From positions 1-64,000 of the forward strand of contig CANRPO010000003.1 in NCBI GenBank assembly GCA_947632515.1: DNA of 64,000 bases. Direction: 5' to 3'. Shown here piece by piece: positions 1 to 7,892 of this stretch (positions are counted from its first letter, which is position 1; every line of letters starts with the position of its first letter). This DNA is from an uncultured Lachnospiraceae bacterium. Lineage in GTDB: Bacteria > Bacillota > Clostridia > Lachnospirales > Lachnospiraceae. The position numbers and the translations under genes were made by a program. The notes under the pieces were generated by a model. It was given only the letters and a program-made list of their open reading frames with translations. It made no database searches and was not told where the DNA came from.

Positions 1-122
1 ATGTAAACCTTCCGTTTTCTTTTATCTTATCAGAAAAACAGATAGTTTACAATTAATTTATTCATGCGTTTGTCGTGGGGCATACGCGATCCTTTGTATC
101 TGCCGCCGATCGGGCTGCCGTC

Positions 123-350
123 TCAGGAGACAAACCTCCGGATAGACGCCACGATCCGGTCACGGAGATCCCTGTCTTTTAAGGTGATCACAGGCACTAC
201 CCCCTGCGGCAGCGCGGGAACGTCTTCGTAGAGGCGAAATTCTATGGTATAGTATTTGTCCTGCACGCGGACTTTCACGCCGTGCGATCTGGCGGTGAAA
301 GAGGCGTCCTTCGTATCGGTCAATATCTGTGAGATCTGATCCGTTTTCAA
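123..350 (-). CDS. Hypothetical 75-residue ORF
   Basis: Unrecognised short reading frame with a TTG as the only usable start. It contains no membrane segment or signal peptide; the sequence is mixed alpha/beta-like with a basic end. The frame stays open upstream to position 428, directly behind the TGA of the preceding minus-strand gene and in the same frame, with no ATG or GTG in between. It could therefore be a remnant, a readthrough extension or a weak separate gene. No ribosome-binding site is convincing. I would not assign a function. Positions 1-122 show nothing I can support. Confidence 0.3.
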   Translation of the reverse strand: MKTDQISQILTDTKDASFTARSHGVKVRVQDKYYTIEFRLYEDVPALPQGVVPVITLKDRDLRDRIVASIRRFVS

Positions 351-428
351 CAGCAGCGGGCATAGGGAAGGGGAATTGCACAGGGAGGAAAAGAAGTACT
401 CCTTCGTCGCGAGATTGTCTGTGAGGAA

Positions 429-1379
429 TCAAATCCCCATATTCGTATCAAAAGGGATGTTGTGCTGACACAGCAGGGATTTTAGATAATCGATCTGGGA
501 AGATAAGACATCGTTCCGAGAGGACAAACTGTCATTCTGAGAGGACAATTCCTCGATCTTCGGCAGATAGTATTCGGCCTCCTCTTTTCTGGTGCGTTCG
601 ATGATCTCCGCAGAGCTGGTGCCATACAGATTCAATAAGCCTTCACAAACCATGGACGTGTCTCCTTTCGTTTTTAAGCTGGCGACAGCCAGCTGGTGCA
701 AGTATCTGATATACGGTTCCTGATCCTGATGCAGTCCGCAGTCGTCGGCGAGACGGTCAGCCAGTCCGCTTTCCGTAAGACTTCCGGTGAGGCATCGAAG
801 ATATAGGAAGTCCTCCGGAGACAGTTCCTTTGTAACGATAATCTGTGCAAGGAATGTCTCTTTATTGATATGATACACGCCCGGAGCATATTTTGCAACT
901 TCTATTTTTCGTTTCTTGCGAAGATGTGTTATCAGCCCGCGCGGGTAGTGGAGACTTAAGAAAGTCAGACTGACATCAAGAGCAGAGTATTCGCTGCGGC
1001 CGCCGCTGTGATCAATGAGCAGTCCGGCATAACCGATGGTCTTGTAGTAGGCGTCGGTAGTGACGGCGGAGCCGAATCCCTTGATCTCAAAGAGATTAAA
1101 GGAGCGGAAGATGCGGGCAATATCCTTCGGTATGACACGGTCGGTAAGCTTTTTGATTACAAGCAGATCGATGCGCAGACCGTTTTTTCCAAGAATATAT
1201 TCCGTCATGTATTCCAGAAGATCGTCATAGTCCCGCAGATCGATCTGCAGGGCGCAGACGGCGGCCTCATGCCAGTTGACGCGGGGCGACCGGGGCTGTC
1301 CGGATTTTGCGGTTCCTGATACTCCGGCGGACTTCACGGGTGTGACGCCGGAAAAAGGTTTTACAGAGCGTGGAGACAT
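429..1379 (-). CDS. PD-(D/E)XK-like nuclease-fold protein with C-terminal heptad repeats
   Basis: 316 residues. The region around residues 35-120 resembles a family common in Lachnospiraceae and often mislabelled as a metabolic enzyme; the core has an Asp in IDLLVIKK (D71) and a FEIKG motif (E98, K100), the arrangement expected of PD-(D/E)XK nuclease folds. A central helical part follows. The end (about residues 277-303) is built of three near-identical seven-residue units of SSQNDSL type, a probable coiled coil. The first 30 residues are Ser/Pro/Lys-rich and probably disordered. The ATG at 1379 follows an AAAGG motif. Nuclease activity is inferred from the fold and is not established; the fold assignment is by eye. 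Confidence 0.5.
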   Translation of the reverse strand: MSPRSVKPFSGVTPVKSAGVSGTAKSGQPRSPRVNWHEAAVCALQIDLRDYDDLLEYMTEYILGKNGLRIDLLVIKKLTDRVIPKDIARIFRSFNLFEIKGFGSAVTTDAYYKTIGYAGLLIDHSGGRSEYSALDVSLTFLSLHYPRGLITHLRKKRKIEVAKYAPGVYHINKETFLAQIIVTKELSPEDFLYLRCLTGSLTESGLADRLADDCGLHQDQEPYIRYLHQLAVASLKTKGDTSMVCEGLLNLYGTSSAEIIERTRKEEAEYYLPKIEELSSQNDSLSSRNDVLSSQIDYLKSLLCQHNIPFDTNMGI

Positions 1380-1470
1380 AGGCAGACACCTTTCCTAAAG
1401 ATCAGCCTGACGGCTGTGAGAATCCCAAACGGGATCAGATACACAGACAGGCGCGTTGCGCCTTTACTCT

Positions 1471-1499
1471 CTTATAGCATAAAAAAACATTCGGGACAA
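1471..1499 (-). promoter_or_regulatory. Sigma-A-type promoter for the 316-residue gene
   Basis: On the minus strand a TTGTCC -35 and a TATAAG -10 are separated by 17 nt. A small GC-rich hairpin (AGGCGC/GCGCCT, 1449-1462) lies in the resulting leader, ahead of the ATG at 1379. The remainder of 1500-1649 shows nothing I can support. Confidence 0.5.
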
Positions 1500-1649
1500 T
1501 AACGAGCTTCGCTGCGGCATGTAGAAATAACAGGGCTGAAACAAGAGCGTCTGTCTGTCCAATATACAAGATATGCTATTATGGAAGGATATTCATAGAA
1601 ATTCATACAGGATATGGTATTGTGCAATTGTGATATAGCGGGATTTCAG

Positions 1650-2834
1650 CTATTCTTTATAGCGCTTTCTTATCGCCGACACGCACACTACCAGACCGAT
1701 GGGAAAGCCGATTCCCGCAAGGACGCCTGCCTGTAAGTTATCTCCCGCTCTCTGTGATACATTGCCTATGATCGCGGGACCGACAGCGCCGCCCAAATCT
1801 CCGGCCAATGCGAGCAGGGCGAACATGGCAGTGCCGCCTCTTGGGATTGCTTTTGAAGATATACTGATAGACCCCGGCCACATAATACCGACAGAAAATC
1901 CGCAAACGGCACATCCGATCAAACCCATGACAGGAATACTCGCCAAACCTGCCAACAGATAACAGCTCAGGCAAAGCATACCGGAAGCAATCATAAAGAT
2001 TGTCAGATCGACCTTCTCTCCAAATTTTCCGTACAGTGTCCGGCTGATACCCATACATACGGCAAAGCCGCACGGGCCTGCCAGATCGCCTGCCGTTTTT
2101 GATACGTTTAGTGCAGATTCGGCAAATGCCGAAGCCCACTGCGACATTGCTATTTCAGAGGCGCCCGCGCAAATCATTAACACGATAAACAGCCAAAATC
2201 CCTTTGTTTTGAGCAACCGGCTTATCGTCATGCTTTCTCCCTCCTCCAAGAGATTTTCAATCGGGCAGGTCGCAAAATTGTAAATATTACAGAGCGGTAT
2301 CAAAGCCCAGAGCAGCGCAAGTATTTTCCAATTCCCCAGGCCAAAGTATACAAAGAATAATGTTGAACCAAGAATAACGCCTACAGAGCCCCAACAATAA
2401 AACGAATGGAGCAGGCTCATCATGGCATCTTTATTCTCAAACGGACACGCTTCGATAATGGGGCTTGCCAACACCTCTGTCAAGCCGCTCCCTATAGCAT
2501 ATATGACGACACAGATAAGAATCCCGACAAGCGGAGACGGCATAATATCCGGCAGTACCGCCAGAGATGCAAGTCCTGCTCCGCAAGTTATTTCGGCAGC
2601 GACGATACAAGTCCTATACCCTATTTTATCCACTGCCTTTGCACAGATAAAGTCCACTATTAGCTGCGTAAAAAAGAACGTCGTCGAAATGAATGCCAGA
2701 TTTCCAAAGGATATTCTGTAGTTTTCATGAAATACCATAAACAGCAGCGGAGCAAAATTGGCACAAATCGCTTGTGTAACAAAACCCAAATAACATGCCG
2801 ATAATGTTTTCCTGTATTTTTTCTTTAGTTTCAT
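1650..2834 (-). CDS. MFS transporter
   Basis: 394 residues from the ATG at 2834, which has GGAG six bases upstream; an earlier in-frame ATG at 2897 lacks a site. About twelve hydrophobic segments run through the whole protein, with a charged loop in the middle (around residue 205), the usual 6+6 layout of the major facilitator superfamily. The substrate cannot be read from the sequence; it resembles the sugar or drug permease-like branch. It is monocistronic, with a TATAAT -10 on the minus strand near 2906-2911 and a short inverted repeat (ATCCC/GGGAT) beside it. Confidence 0.75.
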   Translation of the reverse strand: MKLKKKYRKTLSACYLGFVTQAICANFAPLLFMVFHENYRISFGNLAFISTTFFFTQLIVDFICAKAVDKIGYRTCIVAAEITCGAGLASLAVLPDIMPSPLVGILICVVIYAIGSGLTEVLASPIIEACPFENKDAMMSLLHSFYCWGSVGVILGSTLFFVYFGLGNWKILALLWALIPLCNIYNFATCPIENLLEEGESMTISRLLKTKGFWLFIVLMICAGASEIAMSQWASAFAESALNVSKTAGDLAGPCGFAVCMGISRTLYGKFGEKVDLTIFMIASGMLCLSCYLLAGLASIPVMGLIGCAVCGFSVGIMWPGSISISSKAIPRGGTAMFALLALAGDLGGAVGPAIIGNVSQRAGDNLQAGVLAGIGFPIGLVVCVSAIRKRYKE

Positions 2835-3023
2835 ACTATTCTCCGAATCCCATATTTTTCGCCGCACTTGGCTTTCGGGCATAAGAAAATATCCCACCGT
2901 ACGGGATTATACAGTATTTAATGAATAATGAAAAGAGAATCTTTTACCAACCTTTTCAGGCGTGACATACTTTCAGCTGCAGATCTAATGTTTTGTGTGG
3001 GGGGGGGACGATATATACAGTAA

Positions 3024-3459
3024 AGCTATGCGAATGGTAAGTCAGAAACAGCGGATTCTAAGGCTGAAGATACAGGCGTGGTTGCAGAGTTTTCGGAAAA
3101 TCATGAGGCATCTGAAAAGGTAACGGGCGTCAATGACAGGGTGAGCTTTTACGGCGCAAGCGTCACTGGAGAGCAGAGCGAAAAATTACAGGACGCCATT
3201 GTGCAGATCGAGGAGCGGAGTAATGACTGGAGCGGCGGCTCGTGGAAATCAGCCGCATACAGTAGATCTGCACAAAGAGGCGGCGAAGGATCTGTTCGAT
3301 GTATTTTCCGGGCTTGACACAGGCAGCAGGGACAGTTTTAAGGGCAGTTTTCAGGATGCGCTTTCTGATTTTGGCAGCTTTTTCCTGGCCGGTATGGAAG
3401 ATGTGTGGAAACCGCAGCAGAATACGCTGATGGATAGATTTATGAGTTTTTTAGGCTGA
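3024..3459 (+). pseudogene. Frameshifted gene of unknown function
   Basis: One reading frame is open from 3024, with no clear start codon, and encodes a polar protein up to about 3235; the plausible continuation lies in the next frame from about 3235 to the stop at 3457-3459. Both halves have similar acidic, Ser/Gly/Asp-rich composition and the second half is a helical tail ending in MDRFMSFLG. A single-base indel around 3230-3245 would join them. A run of nine G residues (2999-3007) lies just upstream. The protein family is not recognised. A sequencing error cannot be excluded. Confidence 0.45.
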
Positions 3460-3581
3460 GGATTTATGATTGGCAACCATGGCGTTAGAGATATTCATAC
3501 CTATGATGAGCATGACAATATTGGAGAAACCGAATAGCAGAAATCAGAGATATGTAAAGCGATAAGGCAGGCAGGAATAGC

Positions 3582-3671
3582 ATGAATAGTAAGTCGGTCA
3601 CAAGACCATTTGCCGGGTCTGATAAATACTATTACCCGTATTATAATGGTGATGAACCGTATGCATGGTAG
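3582..3671 (+). CDS. Tyrosine-rich 29-residue ORF
   Basis: ATG at 3582 after an AGGA-type site; the peptide has a YYYPYYNGD stretch and ends in Trp. It sits between the frameshifted gene and the 253-residue protein, ending 16 bases before the latter's start. It may be a real small peptide, but equally a fragment left by decay of this locus. No function is assignable. Confidence 0.2.
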   Translation: MNSKSVTRPFAGSDKYYYPYYNGDEPYAW

Positions 3672-3687
3672 TAAGGAGGTATCAGGG

Positions 3688-4449
3688 ATGAAAATACAGC
3701 AGACACATCTGCAGAATGCTGATCTATGGAGTGCGGGAATGTATACAACACCCAAAAGAACGACAGAGGCGCAGCCACATTCCGTGAATTATGCGGTAGA
3801 AATGACAATATCGGCAGAGGGAAGACAGGCATTAAAGGAGAAAGTGCGTGAACTGAATCCTGAGATTGAGGAGGAAGATTTCGAGTTTGCGACCACGAAA
3901 AATACCAATTTTGTCGAGTTTGAGCAATACATGGCATTGAGAGAACTTCACGGAGTCCGGCTTGAAGGTAAGGAGTATGATGCGAAAGATGTCATGGCTT
4001 CTCTGGCGGAGGCATATGAGACACGCTACAATGAAATTATTGAACAGCACAAAAACGGAGATCGTCAGGTCACTTATGATATTTTGGGAGAATGCTCCGT
4101 AACGCTGGAGGAAGATTTGGAAGGACTTGACAAGGCATACAAGAGGTGCTTGGCAAATCTGGAGGGTTATATCTACTGTCAACAGACAAATAAGGCATTT
4201 GAAAAGCAATATTACGAAACTTTCCCTGAACGAAGACCGAAAGATATGGAAAAAGAGCAGGACAATTACAACTACTTTGATGATGAGTATAGAAAAACTG
4301 CTGTATCTATTATGAGGCAGGCACAAGAGCGATTCCTGTCGCTGTTCTGGGATTCGAATTATCGATATGGTGCAATGAAAAATATCCTGTCCCGGATTAT
4401 GAATGAAAATGATGATTTTCTGGAGAAAACCTCAAAATTGTTTTCATAG
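3688..4449 (+). CDS. Hypothetical acidic helical protein
   Basis: 253 residues from the ATG at 3688, which follows AAGGAGG at good spacing. No signal peptide or membrane segment. The sequence is dominated by Glu/Lys/Asp-rich helices, for example a stretch of charged residues around 40-75 and a Tyr/Asp-rich stretch around 205-220, suggesting a cytoplasmic, mostly alpha-helical protein. The family is not recognised. The base composition is AT-richer than the core genes, in line with the accessory character of the 2.9-5.5 kb segment. Confidence 0.6.
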   Translation: MKIQQTHLQNADLWSAGMYTTPKRTTEAQPHSVNYAVEMTISAEGRQALKEKVRELNPEIEEEDFEFATTKNTNFVEFEQYMALRELHGVRLEGKEYDAKDVMASLAEAYETRYNEIIEQHKNGDRQVTYDILGECSVTLEEDLEGLDKAYKRCLANLEGYIYCQQTNKAFEKQYYETFPERRPKDMEKEQDNYNYFDDEYRKTAVSIMRQAQERFLSLFWDSNYRYGAMKNILSRIMNENDDFLEKTSKLFS

Positions 4450-4613
4450 CTTTGTATAACGAACGAAATCTTGCTATACTAAGCCTTGAAACTAAAGGAT
4501 TTATCGCAGTTTACTCACCTTGTTCCCTTACATGGTTTCACACGAATTTACCTTTGCTCTGCATCTGATAAGGGCAAATACAAGGGAAAATTGCAGAAAG
4601 TACAGGAAAGAAA

Positions 4614-5165
4614 ATGAAATTATTATTTATGATTGGAAATGCCGCTGTGGGCAAAATGACTGTCGGCCAAGAGTTGGCGAAAATAACCGGACTGAGATTG
4701 TTTCACAATCATATGACCATTGAACCGGTCATTGAAATTTTTGGACAGTATAACGGCGCAGCGATAAATAGGCTTCGTCAGGTTGTGTTTGAGGAGTTTG
4801 CCAAGACGGATAATTATGGGATGATTTTCACCTATATGTGGGCTTTTGACCAACAAACTGACTGGGATTATGTGGAGTATGTAAAGAATATCTTTAAGCC
4901 CTACGATACGGAATTCTACTATGTAGAGCTTATTGCCTCCCGTGAAGTTCGCTTAGAGAGAAACGCAACGGAAAATCGCCTTCTAAATAAAGCGTCAAAA
5001 AGAAATGTTCCGGTGTCCAACCAAAGGCTGATAGATGATGATAATAAATATCGCCTTGAGAGTATGGACGGGGAGATTCCATTTGAAAATTACATGAAGA
5101 TTGACAACACAAACCTTGCGCCTGATGTTGTTGCGCGGATGATAAAAAATCAATTTGATCTTTGA
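4614..5165 (+). CDS. P-loop kinase-like (shikimate/AAA-type) protein
   Basis: 183 residues starting MKLLFMIGNAAVGKMTVG: a Walker A motif GNAAVGKMT at residues 8-16, typical of small nucleotide/metabolite kinases. FHNH follows the motif after about 15 residues, as in shikimate-kinase-like or AAA_17/33 proteins. A basic segment around residues 110-135 could be the lid. The substrate is unknown; such genes are often accessory and associated with resistance or tailoring. The last bases run straight into a histidine-kinase fragment in another frame, so this gene probably arrived by recombination. The AT-rich composition supports transfer. Confidence 0.65.
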   Translation: MKLLFMIGNAAVGKMTVGQELAKITGLRLFHNHMTIEPVIEIFGQYNGAAINRLRQVVFEEFAKTDNYGMIFTYMWAFDQQTDWDYVEYVKNIFKPYDTEFYYVELIASREVRLERNATENRLLNKASKRNVPVSNQRLIDDDNKYRLESMDGEIPFENYMKIDNTNLAPDVVARMIKNQFDL

Positions 5166-5167
5166 TT

Positions 5168-5442
5168 CAAATAGCGGATGTTCTGAGTACAAACTGAAAT
5201 TTATCTGCGAGGAAGACAGGGTGATTCTTTCGGTAAAGAATACATATGGTTGTCCCATTCAGTATGAAAATGATGAAATGATAACTTCCAAGTCGATAGA
5301 CCCGGAGGAACATGGAATAGGAATCAAAAATATTGTGAGTGTCATCAATAAGTACAATGGCTCGCATGCGATCAGAGTAATAGAAGACGAATTTTTCTTT
5401 TCTATTGTTATTCCGTTGAGTGAAAAATTTTTGGAAGAATGA
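5168..5442 (+). pseudogene. C-terminal fragment of an AgrC/LytS-type GHKL histidine kinase
   Basis: The reading frame encodes only the end of a GHKL ATPase domain: a VILSVKNT strand, then HGIGIKNI (the G-box) and the final strand ending FFFSIVIPL. The N-box and all sensor parts are missing. The frame begins inside the end of the preceding kinase-like gene and has no separate start or ribosome-binding site. It is best read as the residue of a kinase gene cut by the insertion of the neighbouring gene. It cannot bind ATP by itself. Confidence 0.6.
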
Positions 5443-5452
5443 AAAATAGGGC

Positions 5453-5481
5453 TTGCAAACGGGCATAATATATTGTATAAT
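5453..5481 (+). promoter_or_regulatory. Promoter of tRNA-Gln
   Basis: TTGCAA and TATAAT separated by exactly 17 nt, ending 18 nt before the mature tRNA. This is among the best sigma-A matches in the window. Confidence 0.75.
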
Positions 5482-5499
5482 TCCAAAATGTAATGTTAA

Positions 5500-5571
5500 T
5501 GGGCTATCGCCAAATGGTAAGGCAACGGACTCTGACTCCGTCATTTCAAGGTTCGAATCCTTGTAGCCCAG
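5500..5571 (+). tRNA. tRNA-Gln (anticodon CUG)
   Basis: 72 nt. The acceptor arms TGGGCTA (5500-5506) and TAGCCCA (5564-5570) pair fully; discriminator base G at 5571; no encoded CCA. The anticodon stem ACGGA/TCCGT holds the loop CTCTGAC, giving anticodon CTG, which reads CAG. The T-arm has GTTCGAATC. The U1-A72-type end and the D-arm with GGTAAGGC fit bacterial tRNA-Gln. It is flanked by its own promoter and terminator, so it is a single-gene unit. Confidence 0.93.
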
Positions 5572-5578
5572 CTTACAG

Positions 5579-5610
5579 GACTCAGTTGAGAGATCAACTG
5601 AGTCTTTTTT
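5579..5610 (+). terminator. Rho-independent terminator of tRNA-Gln
   Basis: Perfect 11-bp stem (GACTCAGTTGA with its complement), GAGA loop, followed by six T residues. It lies immediately behind the tRNA and ends 17 bases before the thioesterase start. Confidence 0.9.
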
Positions 5611-5626
5611 GGAAGAAGGAGAGATC

Positions 5627-6346
5627 ATGTATACATTTGACAGCAGAGTGCGTTACAGCGAGGTGGGCGTGGACGGCAATATGACCATCGAGGCTCTTTT
5701 AGATTATTTTCAGGATTGCTCCACATTTCACTCGGAGGACATCGGACTCGGCGTGGACTATCTGGATGCCTTACATATGGTGTGGATGCTGTCTTCCTGG
5801 CAGATCTGTGTGAACAGATACCCGCATCTGTGCGAGAGGATCGTGATCGGCACGGCGCCCTATGAGTTTCGGGGATTTATCGGCTGCCGTAATTTCGAGA
5901 TGAAGACGGCGGAAGGGGAAGTGCTGGCATATGCCAACTCCATCTGGAGTCTGATGGATATTCGGAAGATGGTGCCGGCAAGACCCAGCGAGAAGATGCT
6001 GGAAGGCTATGTGCTGGAGGAAAAATACCCGATGGAGTATGCGCCGCGTAAGATCGCGATGCCGGACGGCGGCACGGCGCTTGCGCCCTTCACGGTCAAA
6101 CAGCATCACCTTGACACGAATAATCATGTGAATAACGGACAGTATGTGCGGATGGCCATGGACTGTATTTCGAAAGATTTCCGTATCAGGCAGCTGCGCG
6201 TCGAGTACAAGAGGCAGGCGAAACTGGACGATATGGTCTGTCCTGTGGTGGCGGCGGACGAAAGCGGCGGGCTGTATACGGTGTCGCTGAACAATGCGGA
6301 CGGCAAGCCTTACAGTATCGTAGAGATGACTGGAGGTGTGGCATGA
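5627..6346 (+). CDS. Acyl-ACP thioesterase
   Basis: 239 residues from the ATG at 5627, preceded by AAGGAG. Two hot-dog-fold halves: the N-terminal half begins with the RVRYSEVGVDG segment typical of bacterial acyl-ACP thioesterases, and the second half contains LDTNNHVNNGQYV, the conserved substrate/catalytic motif (D/N, H, N). It should hydrolyse acyl-ACP to free fatty acid and ACP in the cytoplasm, feeding lipid remodelling or fatty-acid release. It overlaps the next gene by four bases (ATGA), so the two are co-transcribed and probably translationally coupled. Confidence 0.85.
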   Translation: MYTFDSRVRYSEVGVDGNMTIEALLDYFQDCSTFHSEDIGLGVDYLDALHMVWMLSSWQICVNRYPHLCERIVIGTAPYEFRGFIGCRNFEMKTAEGEVLAYANSIWSLMDIRKMVPARPSEKMLEGYVLEEKYPMEYAPRKIAMPDGGTALAPFTVKQHHLDTNNHVNNGQYVRMAMDCISKDFRIRQLRVEYKRQAKLDDMVCPVVAADESGGLYTVSLNNADGKPYSIVEMTGGVA

Positions 6347-7182
6347 TACAGTTGGGAGAGGTGCAGACATTACAGATCGTCAAGAAAGTAGAATTTGGCG
6401 TGTATCTGAGCGACAGCGCGAAGGGGGAGGACAAGGTTCTGCTGCCTAAGAAACAGGCGCCTGACCGGGCACGGATAGGGGACGAGCTTTCCGTGTTCGT
6501 TTACCGCGATTCCAAGGACCGCCTGATCGCGACGACAGCGATACCGAAATTGACGCTGCACGAGGTGGCGAAGGTACGGGTAGCTCAGGTCGGCAAGGTG
6601 GGCGCATTTTTGGACTGGGGTTTGGAAAAAGATCTGTTGCTGCCCTACAAAGAACAGAAGAAACGAGTGTCGGAGGGCGAGGAATGTCTGGTGGCTCTCT
6701 ATATTGACAAGAGCGACAGACTGTGTGCGACCATGAATGTCTACCCCTATCTTGCCTCGGACAGTCCCTATCAGACCGAGGACAGGGTGAGCGGCACGGT
6801 CTATGAGATCAGCAATAATTTCGGGGCCTTTGTGGCGGTGGACGACAGATATTCCGGGCTGATACCGAAGAAAGAGCTGTATGGGGACGTGAAGGTCGGA
6901 GATGTCATACAGGCGCGCGTCACGGGCGTTAAGGAGGACGGCAGACTGGATCTGAGCATCCGGGAGAAGGCCTATCTGCAGATGGAGGTGGACGCGGTGC
7001 GGCTCCTGGATATTATAGAGAGCTTTGGCGGCGTTCTGCCGTTTACGGACAAGGCATCCCCCGAAGTGATCAGGCGGGAGACGCAGATGAGCAAGAATGA
7101 GTTTAAGCGTGCGGTGGGAAGGCTGCTCAAAGAGGGAAAGATACAGATCACGGAGCGGGCGATCCGGCTGATTGACCGCTAG
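6343..7182 (+). CDS. cvfB: CvfB/YitL-like S1-domain RNA-binding protein
   Basis: 279 residues. Three tandem OB/S1-like segments can be seen: about residues 1-65 (starting with LGEVQTLQIVKKVEFGVYL), 70-140 (VGAFLDWGLEKDLLLP) and 145-210 (a canonical S1 with NFGAFVAVDD and ending in GRLDLSI). A C-terminal winged-helix-like part (residues 215-279) follows, the arrangement of CvfB in Gram-positive bacteria, where it affects virulence gene expression through RNA. The ATG overlaps the thioesterase stop. The shared operon with a lipid enzyme is not obviously functional. Confidence 0.8.
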   Translation: MIQLGEVQTLQIVKKVEFGVYLSDSAKGEDKVLLPKKQAPDRARIGDELSVFVYRDSKDRLIATTAIPKLTLHEVAKVRVAQVGKVGAFLDWGLEKDLLLPYKEQKKRVSEGEECLVALYIDKSDRLCATMNVYPYLASDSPYQTEDRVSGTVYEISNNFGAFVAVDDRYSGLIPKKELYGDVKVGDVIQARVTGVKEDGRLDLSIREKAYLQMEVDAVRLLDIIESFGGVLPFTDKASPEVIRRETQMSKNEFKRAVGRLLKEGKIQITERAIRLIDR

Positions 7183-7220
7183 ATCTGCGGCTGCCTTTTG
7201 CATCCGGGTCCGTATAGAAT

Positions 7221-7247
7221 AAAAGTCAGGCGCCGCGCCTGACTTTT
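7221..7247. terminator. Bidirectional terminator between cvfB and yjfB
   Basis: Perfect 12-bp stem AAAAGTCAGGCG with its complement, CCG loop, A-run on one side and T-run on the other. It separates two convergent genes and can serve both. Confidence 0.85.
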
Positions 7248-7248
7248 A

Positions 7249-7440
7249 TTATACAGAGATGTCGATGTTCGCGCCGATGTGCGGATTTACGGATAACTCC
7301 ATAGCCGCGGCGTCCATCATCTCTACGATCTGACCGCCTGTGGAAGAGGCCTGATCCAGCGAATTGCTCAACATGGCCACGCCATACGCGCTCTGTGTGT
7401 TCACCAGTGACATCGCCATGCTCAACCCGGCAATATCCAT
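7249..7440 (-). CDS. YjfB family putative motility protein
   Basis: 63 residues from the ATG at 7440, which has a GGGGG site about nine bases upstream; a GTG at 7446 is also in frame but too close to it. The protein begins MDIAGLSMAM and ends HIGANIDISV, both hallmarks of the YjfB family found in flagellated Firmicutes. There is no export signal or membrane segment. The exact role is unknown; the family is named for its association with motility genes, and this window also holds rod genes at 20.9-23.1 kb. Confidence 0.8.
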   Translation of the reverse strand: MDIAGLSMAMSLVNTQSAYGVAMLSNSLDQASSTGGQIVEMMDAAAMELSVNPHIGANIDISV

Positions 7441-7510
7441 ATACACACGCCCCCTTTCCTTTCTTTACAGTATATCATGAATCTGCGGGCATACTCTCCT
7501 TGCTAACGCT

Positions 7511-7650
7511 TATTATACCATATCAGCAGGAAATCAAGCGCGAGCAAAGCGAGCATTTGATTTCACCTGATATGGTAACGACAGAATCTTTGAGTGCGCA
7601 GCACGGCGGCTGCGCAGCAGACGGATTCTAAAGTATATTATATCATATCC
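7511..7650 (+). repeat. Structured dispersed repeat, copy A
   Basis: The 118-bp core (7511-7628) is 116/118 identical to the reverse complement of 51516-51633. It folds into two hairpins: a long one with arms starting TACCATATCAG (7516) and ending CTGATATGGTA (7577), and a GC-rich one with TGCGCAGC/GCTGCGCA arms. TATTATACCATAT at the left edge recurs imperfectly at 7636-7650, so the element is bounded by short direct repeats. It lies between yjfB and the PucR-type regulator. No coding function is evident. Confidence 0.85.
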
Positions 7651-7753
7651 GTTTGTGCGTTGCGAGATTTTTCTGTGAGAAATTTCACTCTTTTTTGTTT
7701 GTGTAAAATGCCTAAAATTTTAAAAAGGCAAAAATTTCCCTTTACCTTAAAAA

Positions 7754-7796
7754 ATACACAAAAAAATCATGATTAGAGGTAGATTTTTTTGTGTAT
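7754..7796 (+). promoter_or_regulatory. Perfect 15-bp inverted repeat upstream of the PucR-type regulator
   Basis: ATACACAAAAAAATC and its exact complement are separated by 13 nt. The surroundings (7640-7892) are very AT-rich and contain further TTTGTGTAA motifs at about 7699 and 7853. The repeat could be an operator, or a hairpin ending upstream transcription since the second arm contains seven T residues. It lies about 100 bases ahead of the regulator gene, which may therefore control itself. Confidence 0.5.
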
Positions 7797-7892
7797 ATAG
7801 ATTAAAATGGTTACTGGATGTTGCATTTTGGTGAAATAAGCGCTTTGTTATTTTGTGTAATTTGCTAAATTGAGAAGGTATGAGGTGGGGCT

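Noticed and set aside
7395-7631. Open frames crossing the dispersed repeat
   Set aside because: The same peptide appears in copy B only because the DNA repeat is copied; no start site fits and the DNA is hairpin-structured.
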